Source: T3Sed10-213 sp012519365 (lineage in GTDB: Bacteria > Planctomycetota > Phycisphaerae > Sedimentisphaerales > Anaerohalosphaeraceae). Taken from it: DNA of 42,953 nt. How positions within the stretch are numbered: the first letter of the stretch is position 1; every line of letters begins with the position of its first letter. The stretch is taken from positions 1 through 42,953 of the forward strand of contig JAPXLV010000020.1 of assembly GCA_033809355.1 (NCBI GenBank), given 5' to 3'. The translations under genes were made by a program, and so were the position numbers. The notes beneath the pieces were generated by a model, which did not search any database, had not been told where the DNA came from, and saw nothing but the letters and a program-made list of their open reading frames with translations. Shown here in pieces: positions 26,631-34,494 of this stretch.

Positions 26631-26659
26631 ATTGTAAAGCGTCTGACGACTGCTGTCAA
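26631..26659 (-). promoter_or_regulatory. trxA promoter
   Basis: On the minus strand, TTGACA (26659-26654), a 17-bp spacer and TACAAT (26636-26631). The -35 contains the scpA stop codon (26658-26656). Confidence 0.7.
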
Positions 26660-27666
26660 ATTTCATTTTTCTCAACCGCCGCATCAACATCGCCCTGCAA
26701 GGTCGGCTTTTCCGGCAAAGGTATCTCTTTAATAGGCACTGGCGCACGGCCTGCCGATTCGACCTTGTCCTCCGCCTTGGCTGGACGCCCCTGCTCAAGA
26801 GACGGCTTCGCAGCAGACTGTTCCGCTTGCCCCTCTTGCCCGCTGCCTGACGGGGCGACCTGATGCAACTCGCTATCCTCCGGCTCAGTCAAATGGTCGG
26901 CATAAATCGCCTTGGGAACTGCCTCCTCAGCCGGCTCAGAGGTCAGCGGCTTAAGCAAAATCTCACCTGCCCCTTCCGGCTGCTCGGCCCAGATCAGCCG
27001 ATTGCGGATCAACTCAAGAATCCCCAAAAACAGCCCAATCATCACCAGCCGATTTTTCCGCCCCTCAAAAACCTTGGCCATCGACATCGGCCCTTCACTT
27101 TGCAGCCGATGCAGTACCTCAATCTGGTACAGATCTATCGGCGTATCATCTTTTATATGATCATAACGCGTGGTATGGCCGGTCGCCTTCATAATCCCGT
27201 CAAAGGCCTCCAGCAGCGTCCAGATGCTGACCTGTTCCAGATCCACCTCTGGCTCCTGAGAGGGTTTGAGTTTTTCCAATATCGAAGGCGGACGGGTGTA
27301 TCGTTGCTGGCGGCTCTGCGCCGATGCGTCCAGCAGATTGGCCGCGTCTTTGAACCGTTTGTACTCCAACAGCTGACGCACCAACTCAGCACGGGGGTCT
27401 TCGAGGGTGCCCTCTTGCTCGGGCCCGTCCTCCGGTCGCGGCAGCAGCATCACCGATTTGATTTCCATCAGCGTCGCTGCCATCACCAGAAAATCGCCAG
27501 CCAGATCGATATCCAGCGCCTTGAGCATCTCGATGTATTCCACATATTGAGCGGTAATGCGGGCTATCGGGATGTCGTAAATATCCACCTCTTCTTTGCG
27601 CACCAAATACAGCAGCAAATCCAGCGGCCCGGCAAACACATCCAACTTGACCCGATATTCACTCAT
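26656..27666 (-). CDS. scpA: Segregation and condensation protein A
   Basis: A 336-residue kleisin that bridges the SMC dimer in chromosome segregation. The N-terminal SMC-neck-binding part (YRVKLDVFAGPLDLLLYLVRKEEVDIYDIPI) and the family segment LVMAATLMEIKSVMLLPR are clear. The C-terminal winged-helix region ends near residue 245 (FLGILELIRNRLIWAEQPE). Residues about 250-336 are a Glu/Pro/Ala/Lys-rich low-complexity tail not found in short ScpAs. GAGGA lies before the ATG within the end of the previous gene. ScpB is not in the window. Confidence 0.93.
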   Translation of the reverse strand: MSEYRVKLDVFAGPLDLLLYLVRKEEVDIYDIPIARITAQYVEYIEMLKALDIDLAGDFLVMAATLMEIKSVMLLPRPEDGPEQEGTLEDPRAELVRQLLEYKRFKDAANLLDASAQSRQQRYTRPPSILEKLKPSQEPEVDLEQVSIWTLLEAFDGIMKATGHTTRYDHIKDDTPIDLYQIEVLHRLQSEGPMSMAKVFEGRKNRLVMIGLFLGILELIRNRLIWAEQPEGAGEILLKPLTSEPAEEAVPKAIYADHLTEPEDSELHQVAPSGSGQEGQAEQSAAKPSLEQGRPAKAEDKVESAGRAPVPIKEIPLPEKPTLQGDVDAAVEKNEI

Positions 27667-27669
27667 TGA

Positions 27670-27942
27670 TCATTCCTCAGAGGACGCCTGACCATCATCG
27701 TCCTGGTCTTCATCGGCCTGGCCCGATTCGACCGCCTCCAGCACCGCCCTGGCCCGCTCAGCATCGCTTTCAAACACCTGCACATCCACTGTAATCACAT
27801 TCGGATACGGCATATTGACCGCCAAATCCAGTCCGGCCAGCGTACAGGCAATGCCCTCGTTTTCCAGCGTCAGTCTGGCCACCTCCGCATCGAAACCGGT
27901 CTCATAACGGGCAATCGTAACGAGTTTTTCATACTCTCGCAT
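27670..27942 (-). CDS. DUF2007 (putative signal-transducing) protein
   Basis: A 90-residue protein. TIARYETGFDAEVARLTLENEGIACTLAG followed by VDVQVFESDAERARAVLEAV matches the DUF2007 / putative prokaryotic signal-transducing family, a small ferredoxin-like fold of unknown partner. The C-terminus is acidic (QADEDQDDDGQ). The open frame continues into trpS, but ATG 27942 gives the family start. It overlaps the trpS end by 14 bp and is followed 3 nt later by scpA, so the three genes form an operon. Confidence 0.85.
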   Translation of the reverse strand: MREYEKLVTIARYETGFDAEVARLTLENEGIACTLAGLDLAVNMPYPNVITVDVQVFESDAERARAVLEAVESGQADEDQDDDGQASSEE

Positions 27943-28912
27943 CGCGTTTTTTTCCCAACCCGACCGCGTCACGCACGCGCTGCATCGTCTCGGCCGCCAC
28001 CGCACGGGCACGCTGGGCCCCTTGCGTGAGCACCTGCTCGACATAATCGGGATTCTGGTCAAGTTCTTGTCGTTTTTGGCAGTAAGGACGGAAATACGCA
28101 CACAACAACTCCGCCACACGTTGTTTGACCGTGCCATAGCCAACACCGCCGCGTCGATACTTTTGTTCCCATTCGGTCAGTTCCGCCTCATCGGCCACCA
28201 GCCGGAGCAATGCGAAAACAGCGCATTTGTCCGGGTCCTTCGGCTCCTCGACAGGCGTCGAGTCGGTCACAACCCGCATCACTTTTTTTCGCATACTGGA
28301 TTCCGACTCAAAAATCTCGATGGTGTTATTGTAACTTTTGCTCATCTTGCGGCCGTCAATTCCCGGCACCACTGCCACAGACTCAAGGATTTGTTCCTCC
28401 GGAATCACAAAAATCTGGCCGTACTGGGTGTTGAATTTGACCGCAATATCCCGAGTCACCTCAATATGCTGCTTCTGGTCAGCCCCCACCGGCACCAGAT
28501 TGCTGTCAAACATCAGGATATCGGCCGCCTGCAATACCGGATAGGCAAAAAGGCCGTGATTGGGCAAGAGCCCCTGAGCGACCTTGTCCTTATAACTGGT
28601 ACATCGCTGAAGCAGCCCCATCGGCGTCACACACGACAAAATCCACGCCAACTCCGTCACCTCGGGCACATCCGACTGACGCCAAAAGACCGTCTTTTGC
28701 GGATCCAGACCCAACGCCAAATAATCCTTGGCCACCTCAAGCGTCCGAGACGCCAAATCCGCAGGGGCCGGATTGCTCGTCAACGCATGATAATCCGCTA
28801 TAAAATAAAATCCCTCATGATCGGCCTGCAAAGCCAAATGCTGACGCATCGCTCCGAAATAATTGCCGATGTGCAGTTTGCCTGACGGCTGAATTCCCGA
28901 CAAAATACGCAA
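27929..28912 (-). CDS. trpS: Tryptophanyl-tRNA synthetase
   Basis: A 327-residue class I synthetase that charges tRNA-Trp. The HIGH-type motif is KLHIGNYFG (12-20) and the KMSKS loop is GRKMSKSYNN. The typical start MRILSGIQPSGKLHIG begins at TTG 28912, preceded by a perfect GGAGG (28922-28918) at 5-nt spacing. The upstream frame to 29056 lacks family similarity. The last 14 bp overlap the DUF2007 gene. A promoter is at 29047-29075. Confidence 0.96.
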   Translation of the reverse strand: MRILSGIQPSGKLHIGNYFGAMRQHLALQADHEGFYFIADYHALTSNPAPADLASRTLEVAKDYLALGLDPQKTVFWRQSDVPEVTELAWILSCVTPMGLLQRCTSYKDKVAQGLLPNHGLFAYPVLQAADILMFDSNLVPVGADQKQHIEVTRDIAVKFNTQYGQIFVIPEEQILESVAVVPGIDGRKMSKSYNNTIEIFESESSMRKKVMRVVTDSTPVEEPKDPDKCAVFALLRLVADEAELTEWEQKYRRGGVGYGTVKQRVAELLCAYFRPYCQKRQELDQNPDYVEQVLTQGAQRARAVAAETMQRVRDAVGLGKKRDARV

Positions 28913-29046
28913 ATCTACCTCCACAATACAATGAATCAATCGACACAGTTTAACCTTCCTCGGCCCCCCCAAAAAAAGAGCCCAACGGTAAGGCCGGCCG
29001 TAATCCGGCAACCCGGAGACACAGAAAATCACTAAACCAGCCCGCA

Positions 29047-29075
29047 TTACTACCACTGTACCGACTAAAAGTCAA
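29047..29075 (-). promoter_or_regulatory. trpS promoter
   Basis: On the minus strand, TTGACT (29075-29070), a 17-bp spacer and TAGTAA (29052-29047). Leader of about 130 nt containing a GCCGG/CCGGC stem and a run of seven T in the RNA sense (28978-28972). An attenuator is conceivable but not shown. Confidence 0.45.
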
Positions 29076-29191
29076 TTTAATATCAACCGGCAAAAACACA
29101 CGCCTCTTTAATTTTAGACCCATTATGACCACTATTAATAAGTTCTTCTCATCAAATCCCAAACGAATCACTAAGCTGGCATTATTTTTTC

Positions 29192-29219
29192 TTGACGAAA
29201 CTTTATATTTAGATATGAT
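29192..29219 (+). promoter_or_regulatory. Strong plus-strand promoter in the rny upstream region
   Basis: TTGACG (29192-29197), a 16-bp spacer and TATGAT (29214-29219). The start would be near 29226, about 510 nt before the rny ATG. Confidence 0.55.
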
Positions 29220-29255
29220 TATTATAAAGTTGCGAAATAGTCAAAAGATATCCTT

Positions 29256-29411
29256 ATGAGTCGGGAATACCGGCAGCGTGATACAGGTAAATCACCAGCC
29301 GGTTTTGTAACAATTTGCCAAAAGCAGGTTGTAAGCAGAGCTTCAAGAACATCGAATCCGTTCGGTGGGGCGAGAGGTGGCTACGACAAAAAATATCCAC
29401 CAAGTCCATAA
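29256..29411 (+). CDS. Possible 51-residue basic peptide (weak)
   Basis: ATG 29256 to TAA 29411 encodes MSREYRQRDTGKSP and on to DKKYPPSP, basic and Gly/Arg/Lys-rich. There is no Shine-Dalgarno. It follows the promoter at 29192-29219 with a leader of about 30 nt. The inverted repeat at 29270-29302 lies inside. A chance frame in a non-coding RNA is at least as likely. Confidence 0.2.
   Translation: MSREYRQRDTGKSPAGFVTICQKQVVSRASRTSNPFGGARGGYDKKYPPSP
29270..29306 (+). terminator. Hairpin with TTTT, possible terminator of a short RNA
   Basis: CCGGC (29270-29274)/GCCGG (29298-29302) with GTGAT (29278-29282)/ATCAC (29291-29295) inside, 8-nt loop, followed by TTTT. An 80-nt RNA from 29226 to 29306 would result. 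Confidence 0.35.
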
Positions 29412-29736
29412 ATCGACCGGAGCGATGAAGATGACCAAGTGAATGATGGGATCATAGGCAGTTTCAATCGTATGAAAAAAAACAAATGGTGTCAAAAGCA
29501 GGTCCGTTGCCGCTGTGTTAAGCGATGATTCAAAATCAATGTAACCATATTAAAAATAGAAGGTTACAAGACGGCTTCTTGAATCGGAACGCCGCTTGAA
29601 CAGACGGTGTACGGAATTGCCCTATATAACCCATTGTTCCTCCATTTCTTGACTTCTGCGTGCACACAGCGCTTCCCTGCTTTGGTAAATAATATTACTC
29701 TATCCAATTTAACCAAGAAGGGAAGGTTAGAAAGAA

Positions 29737-31317
29737 ATGGACATTATTGCTCAATCAAGTGGGCAAATGGTTGTGTTATGGGTTTTCCTCGGCCTGCTTG
29801 TCGGCGGGATTCTGGCCGTGGTTATCCAGCAAATCATCATCAAAACACGTGCCAAAGCCCTCGAAGAAGAGTTGAACGCCCGCATCGAAACAGCCCGAAA
29901 ACAGGCTGAGACCATCATCAAAGAGGCCAAGCTCGACGCCGCGGCCGAGATGATGAAAAAACGCGAACAGTTCGCCGCCGAATCTGCAGCCAAAGAAAGA
30001 GAGTTGCAAAATCAAGAATTGCAGCTCTCCAAACGCGAAGATGCCCTCGAACGGGCTCAGGAACAGCTTACCCAAAGAGAACGAAAACTCACTGAAAATG
30101 AAAAGGATCTTTCCCGTCAACTTCAAAGTTGCCAAGACAAAAGCCGCGAACTCAATGCACTGATCACCCAACAGAAAAACCAGCTTCTTAAAATCACCTC
30201 GCTGACGGTAGAGCAGGCCCGCGAATTGTTGCTTGAACGGCTGGAAGATGAATGCGAACGCGAAATGAGCCAGCTCATCCAGCGAAAAATCGCTCAAACC
30301 GAAGAACAAGCCGAGGAAAAGGCTCGGGAAATTATCAATCTGGCCATCCAGCGATACGCTGCAGAGCAGACCTGCGAAGTCAGCGTGTCAATGGTTGACA
30401 TCCCAAATGACGATATGAAAGGTCGTATTATAGGCCGAGAAGGCCGCAACATCCGCGCCTTTGAAAAAGCCACCGGCGTGGATGTCATTGTCGATGACAC
30501 CCCCGGCGTAATTGTTGTCAGCGGCTTTAATCCGATTCGTCGGGAAGTGGCCCGGCTGAGTATGGAACGGCTCATCCAGGACGGCCGTATCCATCCTTCA
30601 CGCATTGAAGAAGTGGTCAATCAGACTAAAAAAGATGTACATAGTCGTGTTATCCAACTGGGCAAGGAAGCCGCTGAAGAGGTGGACGTCCGCGGCCTGA
30701 ATAACAAGATCATCGGCATGCTGGGCGCCCTGCACTATCGCACCAGTTACGGCCAGAATGTCCTTCGGCACAGTGTTGAAGTGGCATTTTTGGCGCAGGT
30801 CATGGCCGACGAACTGGGGCTGGACAGCTCCATCGCCAAACGTGCCGGCCTGCTGCACGATATCGGCAAGGCCATGGACCGCGAGATCGAAGGCGGCCAC
30901 CCCAACATCGGGGCCAATTTCCTCCGTCGGTTCAAGGAGTCGCCGATTATTCTCAACGCCGTCGAAGCCCACCATGGCGATATCCCCGCCGACAACCCGT
31001 ATACGCCGCTGGTCGCCGCGGCCGATGCCATCAGTGCCTCACGCCCCGGCGCCCGTCGCGAAACGCTCGAACGCTACATCAAGCGGCTTGAGAAACTCGA
31101 AGATCTGGCCAGCGAGTTTGAGGGCGTGGAAAACACCTATGCCATCCAGGCCGGTCGCGAGGTCAGGGTGATCGTCGATGCCCAGAAAATCAGCGATGAA
31201 GCCGCCTACAAAACAGCGCGGGATATCGCCAAAAAAATCGAAGAAGAAATGACCTACCCCGGCGAAATCAAAGTAACTTTGCTCCGCGAAGTCCGCTGCA
31301 TCGAATACGCTCGGTAA
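29737..31317 (+). CDS. rny: Ribonuclease Y
   Basis: A 526-residue membrane-anchored endoribonuclease that initiates mRNA decay. An N-terminal transmembrane helix (about 10-32) is followed by a long coiled coil rich in Glu/Gln/Arg (about 38-160). Then comes a KH domain with GRIIGREGRNIRAFE and an HD domain with LLHDIGKAMD plus HHGD (EAHHGDIPA) metal-binding residues. It ends with VTLLREVRCIEYAR, the normal C-terminus. GGAAGG lies 11 nt before the ATG. It is followed by ymdB on the same strand, the same pair as in Bacillus subtilis (ymdA-ymdB). Confidence 0.97.
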   Translation: MDIIAQSSGQMVVLWVFLGLLVGGILAVVIQQIIIKTRAKALEEELNARIETARKQAETIIKEAKLDAAAEMMKKREQFAAESAAKERELQNQELQLSKREDALERAQEQLTQRERKLTENEKDLSRQLQSCQDKSRELNALITQQKNQLLKITSLTVEQARELLLERLEDECEREMSQLIQRKIAQTEEQAEEKAREIINLAIQRYAAEQTCEVSVSMVDIPNDDMKGRIIGREGRNIRAFEKATGVDVIVDDTPGVIVVSGFNPIRREVARLSMERLIQDGRIHPSRIEEVVNQTKKDVHSRVIQLGKEAAEEVDVRGLNNKIIGMLGALHYRTSYGQNVLRHSVEVAFLAQVMADELGLDSSIAKRAGLLHDIGKAMDREIEGGHPNIGANFLRRFKESPIILNAVEAHHGDIPADNPYTPLVAAADAISASRPGARRETLERYIKRLEKLEDLASEFEGVENTYAIQAGREVRVIVDAQKISDEAAYKTARDIAKKIEEEMTYPGEIKVTLLREVRCIEYAR

Positions 31318-31448
31318 GCCAAAAACCGCCAGCCGGCAGGGCGAAACCAAAAGCAGCAGCGGGGCAGGCAGTAGACAAACTCTCTTCCTGGCTTGGCAAA
31401 AATCCAGGCCGGGAAGGGAGTGATAGATAAGAAAGTGTGGTTTTTACA

Positions 31449-32306
31449 ATGAAAATCAATGTGTTGTGCATAGGCGATGTGGTGGGACGTCCAGGACGGC
31501 GAATCCTGGCCCAAAAACTCAGCTCCCTTGTACGGGATGAGGATATCGACTGTGTCATTGTCAATGCCGAAAACGCCGCCGGCGGCTCAGGAATAACCCC
31601 GCAAATTTACGACAAATTGTGCAAATACGGCGTACACATTATCACCCTCGGCGACCACTGCTATCGCAAGCGGGAAATCATCCCCACCCTTGAGACCAAA
31701 AACAACATTCTCCGCCCGGCCAATCTTTCGCCGAACTCAGCCGGCAAAGACGCCGTGGTGTACCACACTGCCAAAGGGGTTTCCGTCGGCGTCATCACAC
31801 TCATCGGACGCATCTATATGAAACCGGCCGATTGCCCCTATGCCAAAATCGACACCCTGTTGCCAAGGCTGCGTAATGAGGCGGATGTGATTTTTGTGGA
31901 AATGCACGCGGAGGCCTCCAGCGAAAAGATCGCCATGGGCTATTATCTGGACGGCAAGGTCAGTTGTGTCTTCGGCACCCATACCCACGTGATGACCGCC
32001 GACGAACGCATCCTGCCCCAAGGCACCGCCTGCATCACCGACATTGGAATGACCGGCGCCCACCACAGCGTCCTCGGACGCAATTCCGAAAGCGTCATCA
32101 AGGCCTTCCGCACCCAGATGCCCTTCCCCTTTGATATTGCTACCGATGATGTCCGGATTAACGGCATCGTGGTAACCGTGGACTGCCGCACCCGAAAAGC
32201 CGAACACATTCGCCGACTGGTCATCACCGAAGAACCCCACAGCAGCAACGACACCCTTGCCTACGACAGCGACGACGGCCGGCCAAACTACAACGGCGAC
32301 TTTTGA
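31449..32306 (+). CDS. ymdB: YmdB-family metallophosphoesterase (2',3'-cAMP phosphodiesterase-like)
   Basis: A 285-residue TIGR00282-type phosphoesterase. The di-metal site residues seen are D10 (IGDVVGRPG), E41 and N42 (NAENAAGG), then GDH at 68-70 where B. subtilis YmdB has Gly-Asn-His, H153 (VEMHAEASSEK), and H178 and H180 (GTHTH). So the bridging Asn (N67 there) is Asp (D69) here. ITDIGMTG is conserved. The family hydrolyses 2',3'-cyclic nucleotides and influences biofilm decisions in Bacillus. The open frame begins at GTG 31437, but ATG 31449 gives the family start. The 131 bp after rny contain an imperfect inverted repeat, and the pair is likely one transcript. Confidence 0.9.
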   Translation: MKINVLCIGDVVGRPGRRILAQKLSSLVRDEDIDCVIVNAENAAGGSGITPQIYDKLCKYGVHIITLGDHCYRKREIIPTLETKNNILRPANLSPNSAGKDAVVYHTAKGVSVGVITLIGRIYMKPADCPYAKIDTLLPRLRNEADVIFVEMHAEASSEKIAMGYYLDGKVSCVFGTHTHVMTADERILPQGTACITDIGMTGAHHSVLGRNSESVIKAFRTQMPFPFDIATDDVRINGIVVTVDCRTRKAEHIRRLVITEEPHSSNDTLAYDSDDGRPNYNGDF

Positions 32307-32311
32307 TCACC

Positions 32312-32325
32312 CGCCTGATAAGGCG
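32312..32325. terminator. Short hairpin after ymdB
   Basis: CGCCT (32312-32316), a GATA loop and AGGCG (32321-32325), 5 nt after the ymdB stop. No T run. It lies between convergent genes. Confidence 0.25.
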
Positions 32326-32378
32326 ACCTGGCCTTGGCCCCGACAGCCAGCCCCCTCAATGCTGTTTCTCACGTTCTG

Positions 32379-33245
32379 TCACGGGGACTGCCGGGGGCGG
32401 TAATAGGTCATCGCCTCCGGGAGCATTTGCTCAATGTACTGGATGCGCGTGGCATCGGCCGGGTGGGTGCTGAGCAGCTCCGGCGGGCTTTGTCCCTCTT
32501 GAGCAGACGACATCCGCTTCCAGAAGTCCACCGCAACGCGCGGATCATACCCCGCCATTGCCATAAAGATCAACCCCAGCCGGTCGGCCTCTTTTTCGTG
32601 CAGACGACTGTACGGCAACAGCAAACCAACCTGCGCTCCGACCCCATAGGACTGCATAAACAACTGCTGGGTCGCCTCGGGGCGGTTCTTTAGTGCCTCG
32701 GACAGCGCCATTCCACCCAACTCATACAGCAGGCCCTGACTCATCCGCTCGCTGCCGTGACGGGCCACCGCATGGGCGATTTCATGAGCCAACACCACCG
32801 CCAATCCCGCATCGTCCCGGGCGACCGGCAAAATCCCCGTATAAACCACCACTTTGCCGCCGGGCATACACCAGGCATTGACGGTTGAATCGTCCTCAAT
32901 AACATTAAACTCCCAGGAAAAGCCCTGAATCGCATCGGTCATTCCATTCTCCCGGCAGTATCGTTCGACCGCTTCAACCAGCCGATAGCCGACGCGCTTA
33001 ACCTGATCAATCTTGACCGGATCGGTGCAAGGGGTGTTTTCCTTTAAAAAACTGTTGTACTCTTGCAGCGACATCGAATTGACGATGGAATCCGGCACAA
33101 GATTAAACTGCGTTCGACCGGTGATGGGCACCTCCCCGCAACCGGCCAGCACCGGCAAAAGCAGCGCCCCTGTCACAAGGATTGTTCGAAAGGAAAACCC
33201 GATAGATGCTGAAACCAAACCCGATCGCTTTTGTCTTGATTTCAT
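32379..33245 (-). CDS. M48-family metalloprotease lipoprotein
   Basis: A 288-residue exported zinc protease. A signal peptide ends in the lipobox LAGC (Cys at 36). The M48 core has HEIAH (H154, E155, H158) and the third-ligand region EKEAD (217-221). A beta-strand VNAWCMPGGKVVVYTGIL precedes it, as in the LoiP/BepA/YcaL group. It probably sits in the periplasm on a membrane and removes misfolded envelope proteins. ATG 33245 has AGGAG 6 nt upstream and follows the promoter at 33279-33307. The open frame to 33407 is upstream noise. Confidence 0.9.
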   Translation of the reverse strand: MKSRQKRSGLVSASIGFSFRTILVTGALLLPVLAGCGEVPITGRTQFNLVPDSIVNSMSLQEYNSFLKENTPCTDPVKIDQVKRVGYRLVEAVERYCRENGMTDAIQGFSWEFNVIEDDSTVNAWCMPGGKVVVYTGILPVARDDAGLAVVLAHEIAHAVARHGSERMSQGLLYELGGMALSEALKNRPEATQQLFMQSYGVGAQVGLLLPYSRLHEKEADRLGLIFMAMAGYDPRVAVDFWKRMSSAQEGQSPPELLSTHPADATRIQYIEQMLPEAMTYYRPRQSP

Positions 33246-33278
33246 AGGAACTCCTGATAGTCCTTTTGTATAAGCCTG

Positions 33279-33307
33279 AACATATCGCAGCCGGGCGGCG
33301 AAGTCAA
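33279..33307 (-). promoter_or_regulatory. Promoter of the M48 lipoprotein gene
   Basis: On the minus strand, TTGACT (33307-33302), a 17-bp spacer and TATGTT (33284-33279). Leader of about 28 nt. Confidence 0.5.
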
Positions 33308-33399
33308 CAATTGTTTTGACACCAGACAACAGCCGAGCCGCGCAAGCGGCCGGATAAGACCGCGTCCTGGCCAACGCGCCCCTATATCCGCATCCCTTA

Positions 33400-34344
33400 T
33401 CAGGCATCCTTGCGCCGAAGGGTCAACAGGGCAACCTCGCCGGGACAATTAAAGCGAACCGGCACTCCCGAGGCCCCCGCCCCGCTGCTGGTGTAGCCGA
33501 GCATCCGCTCATGCCGCCACACCCCGCGGATGCACTTGCGCGGCGCCGCAGCCGAATAGACCACCGCCCGGCCCCCCGGCAAACAGATTTGCCCGCCGTG
33601 AGTATGACCGGTCAGATACAGATCGATCCCTTTGGCCGCGGCCTGCGCATACAACTCCGGCGAATGCACCAGCAATATCTTAAACTCCTGCCCATTGACC
33701 CCCTGCATGGCCAGTTCCAGATCGTGCGCCATAAAATAATGACAGTCATCCACGCCGATAAGCCAAATCCGCTGCCCATCACGGTCGATAACGGCGTTTT
33801 CGTTCAGCAGCACCACCACCCCCACCCTGCGCAACACCTCGGCCAGCGGCGAATAATCGTGATTCCCGAAAATGGCATACACCGGACTTTTTTCCAGCAG
33901 CATCCCGCTCAGTCGCTCGGCCCGCTCGATTGCCTTGTCGGTCAGATGATGATCAAAACAAAAATCACCGCCCAATACAGTCATATCCCGCTCAAGATCA
34001 GCGGTTAGCTCCAGCACACGCTCGGCCAACCCATCAATCCGGTCAAAATGCAGATCGGATATCCACAAAATACGAAACCCGTCAAACCCCTCCGGCAGCC
34101 GCTCAAAAGCGAATGCCTGACGGGTCAGCGAGACATTCAGCACATTGTCAGCCCCTTGTCCGTACAACCCGAAGACCTTCAGCATCGCCGCCAACACCGG
34201 CTCCATAAAGGACAGATTTTCCCATCGTAGCCACCACAACCGCCCCCGACGAATCGCCCGTTTGCGATCTTGACGTTCCACCGCCAAACGTTTTTCAGAT
34301 ACAGGATTCACTGACTTCTCCGTTGTTTTTTTTAGAGAACGCAT
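33400..34344 (-). CDS. YaeI-like metallophosphoesterase
   Basis: A 314-residue calcineurin-type phosphoesterase. Motifs in order are ISDLHFD, LGGDFCFDH, FGNHDYS, LLVHSPE and GHTHGGQICLPGG, all metal ligands present. The family includes YaeI and UDP-2,3-diacylglucosamine hydrolase relatives. The substrate is unknown. The N-terminal 40 residues are basic (RQDRKRAIRRGR) with a Trp-rich stretch, perhaps membrane associated. Start choice is uncertain: GTG 34359 and ATG 34344 both lack a clear ribosome-binding site, and a TATAAT overlaps ATG 34344. Confidence 0.85.
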   Translation of the reverse strand: MRSLKKTTEKSVNPVSEKRLAVERQDRKRAIRRGRLWWLRWENLSFMEPVLAAMLKVFGLYGQGADNVLNVSLTRQAFAFERLPEGFDGFRILWISDLHFDRIDGLAERVLELTADLERDMTVLGGDFCFDHHLTDKAIERAERLSGMLLEKSPVYAIFGNHDYSPLAEVLRRVGVVVLLNENAVIDRDGQRIWLIGVDDCHYFMAHDLELAMQGVNGQEFKILLVHSPELYAQAAAKGIDLYLTGHTHGGQICLPGGRAVVYSAAAPRKCIRGVWRHERMLGYTSSGAGASGVPVRFNCPGEVALLTLRRKDA

Positions 34345-34494
34345 TATACTGATAGGCACGTGAAATACCAGACGAATACGCCGGAAAAACGGCGCAGGGG
34401 CGCCCCTTGCCTCTTGTCCCGATCGTCCAGACCCTTTACTTGTTCGCTTTTGTCAATGTCAGGGCAGCCACACCGGTATGCCCGTGTGTGGATT

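Larger units (their letters stand above)
28913..29736. other. Long gene-poor region between trpS and rny
   Basis: About 820 bp. The left part is the trpS leader and promoter. From about 29100 to 29736 the DNA is visibly AT-richer than the flanks. It has a strong plus-strand promoter (29192-29219), an inverted repeat CCGGC/GCCGG with GTGAT/ATCAC inside and TTTT after it (29270-29306), GGTGG/CCACC (about 29377-29401), GTAACC/GGTTAC (29541-29567), and two copies of TGYCAAAAGCAGGT (about 29317 and 29491). The only plus frame with an ATG of note is 51 codons (29256-29411) without a ribosome-binding site. It might be an untranslated leader or a structured RNA. I recognised no tmRNA, RNase P, SRP or 6S signature. 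Confidence 0.5.

Noticed and set aside
28950..29171. 73-codon minus-strand gene upstream of trpS
   Set aside because: It covers the trpS promoter and leader, lacks a ribosome-binding site and has no similarity I can recognise.
29270..29306. Hairpin region as tmRNA, RNase P, SRP or 6S RNA
   Set aside because: None of the conserved core sequences of those RNAs was found on either strand.
34342..34350. TATAAT overlapping the metallophosphoesterase ATG as a leaderless promoter
   Set aside because: No matching -35, and the start would fall after the ATG. Probably chance, so I left the start as uncertain.
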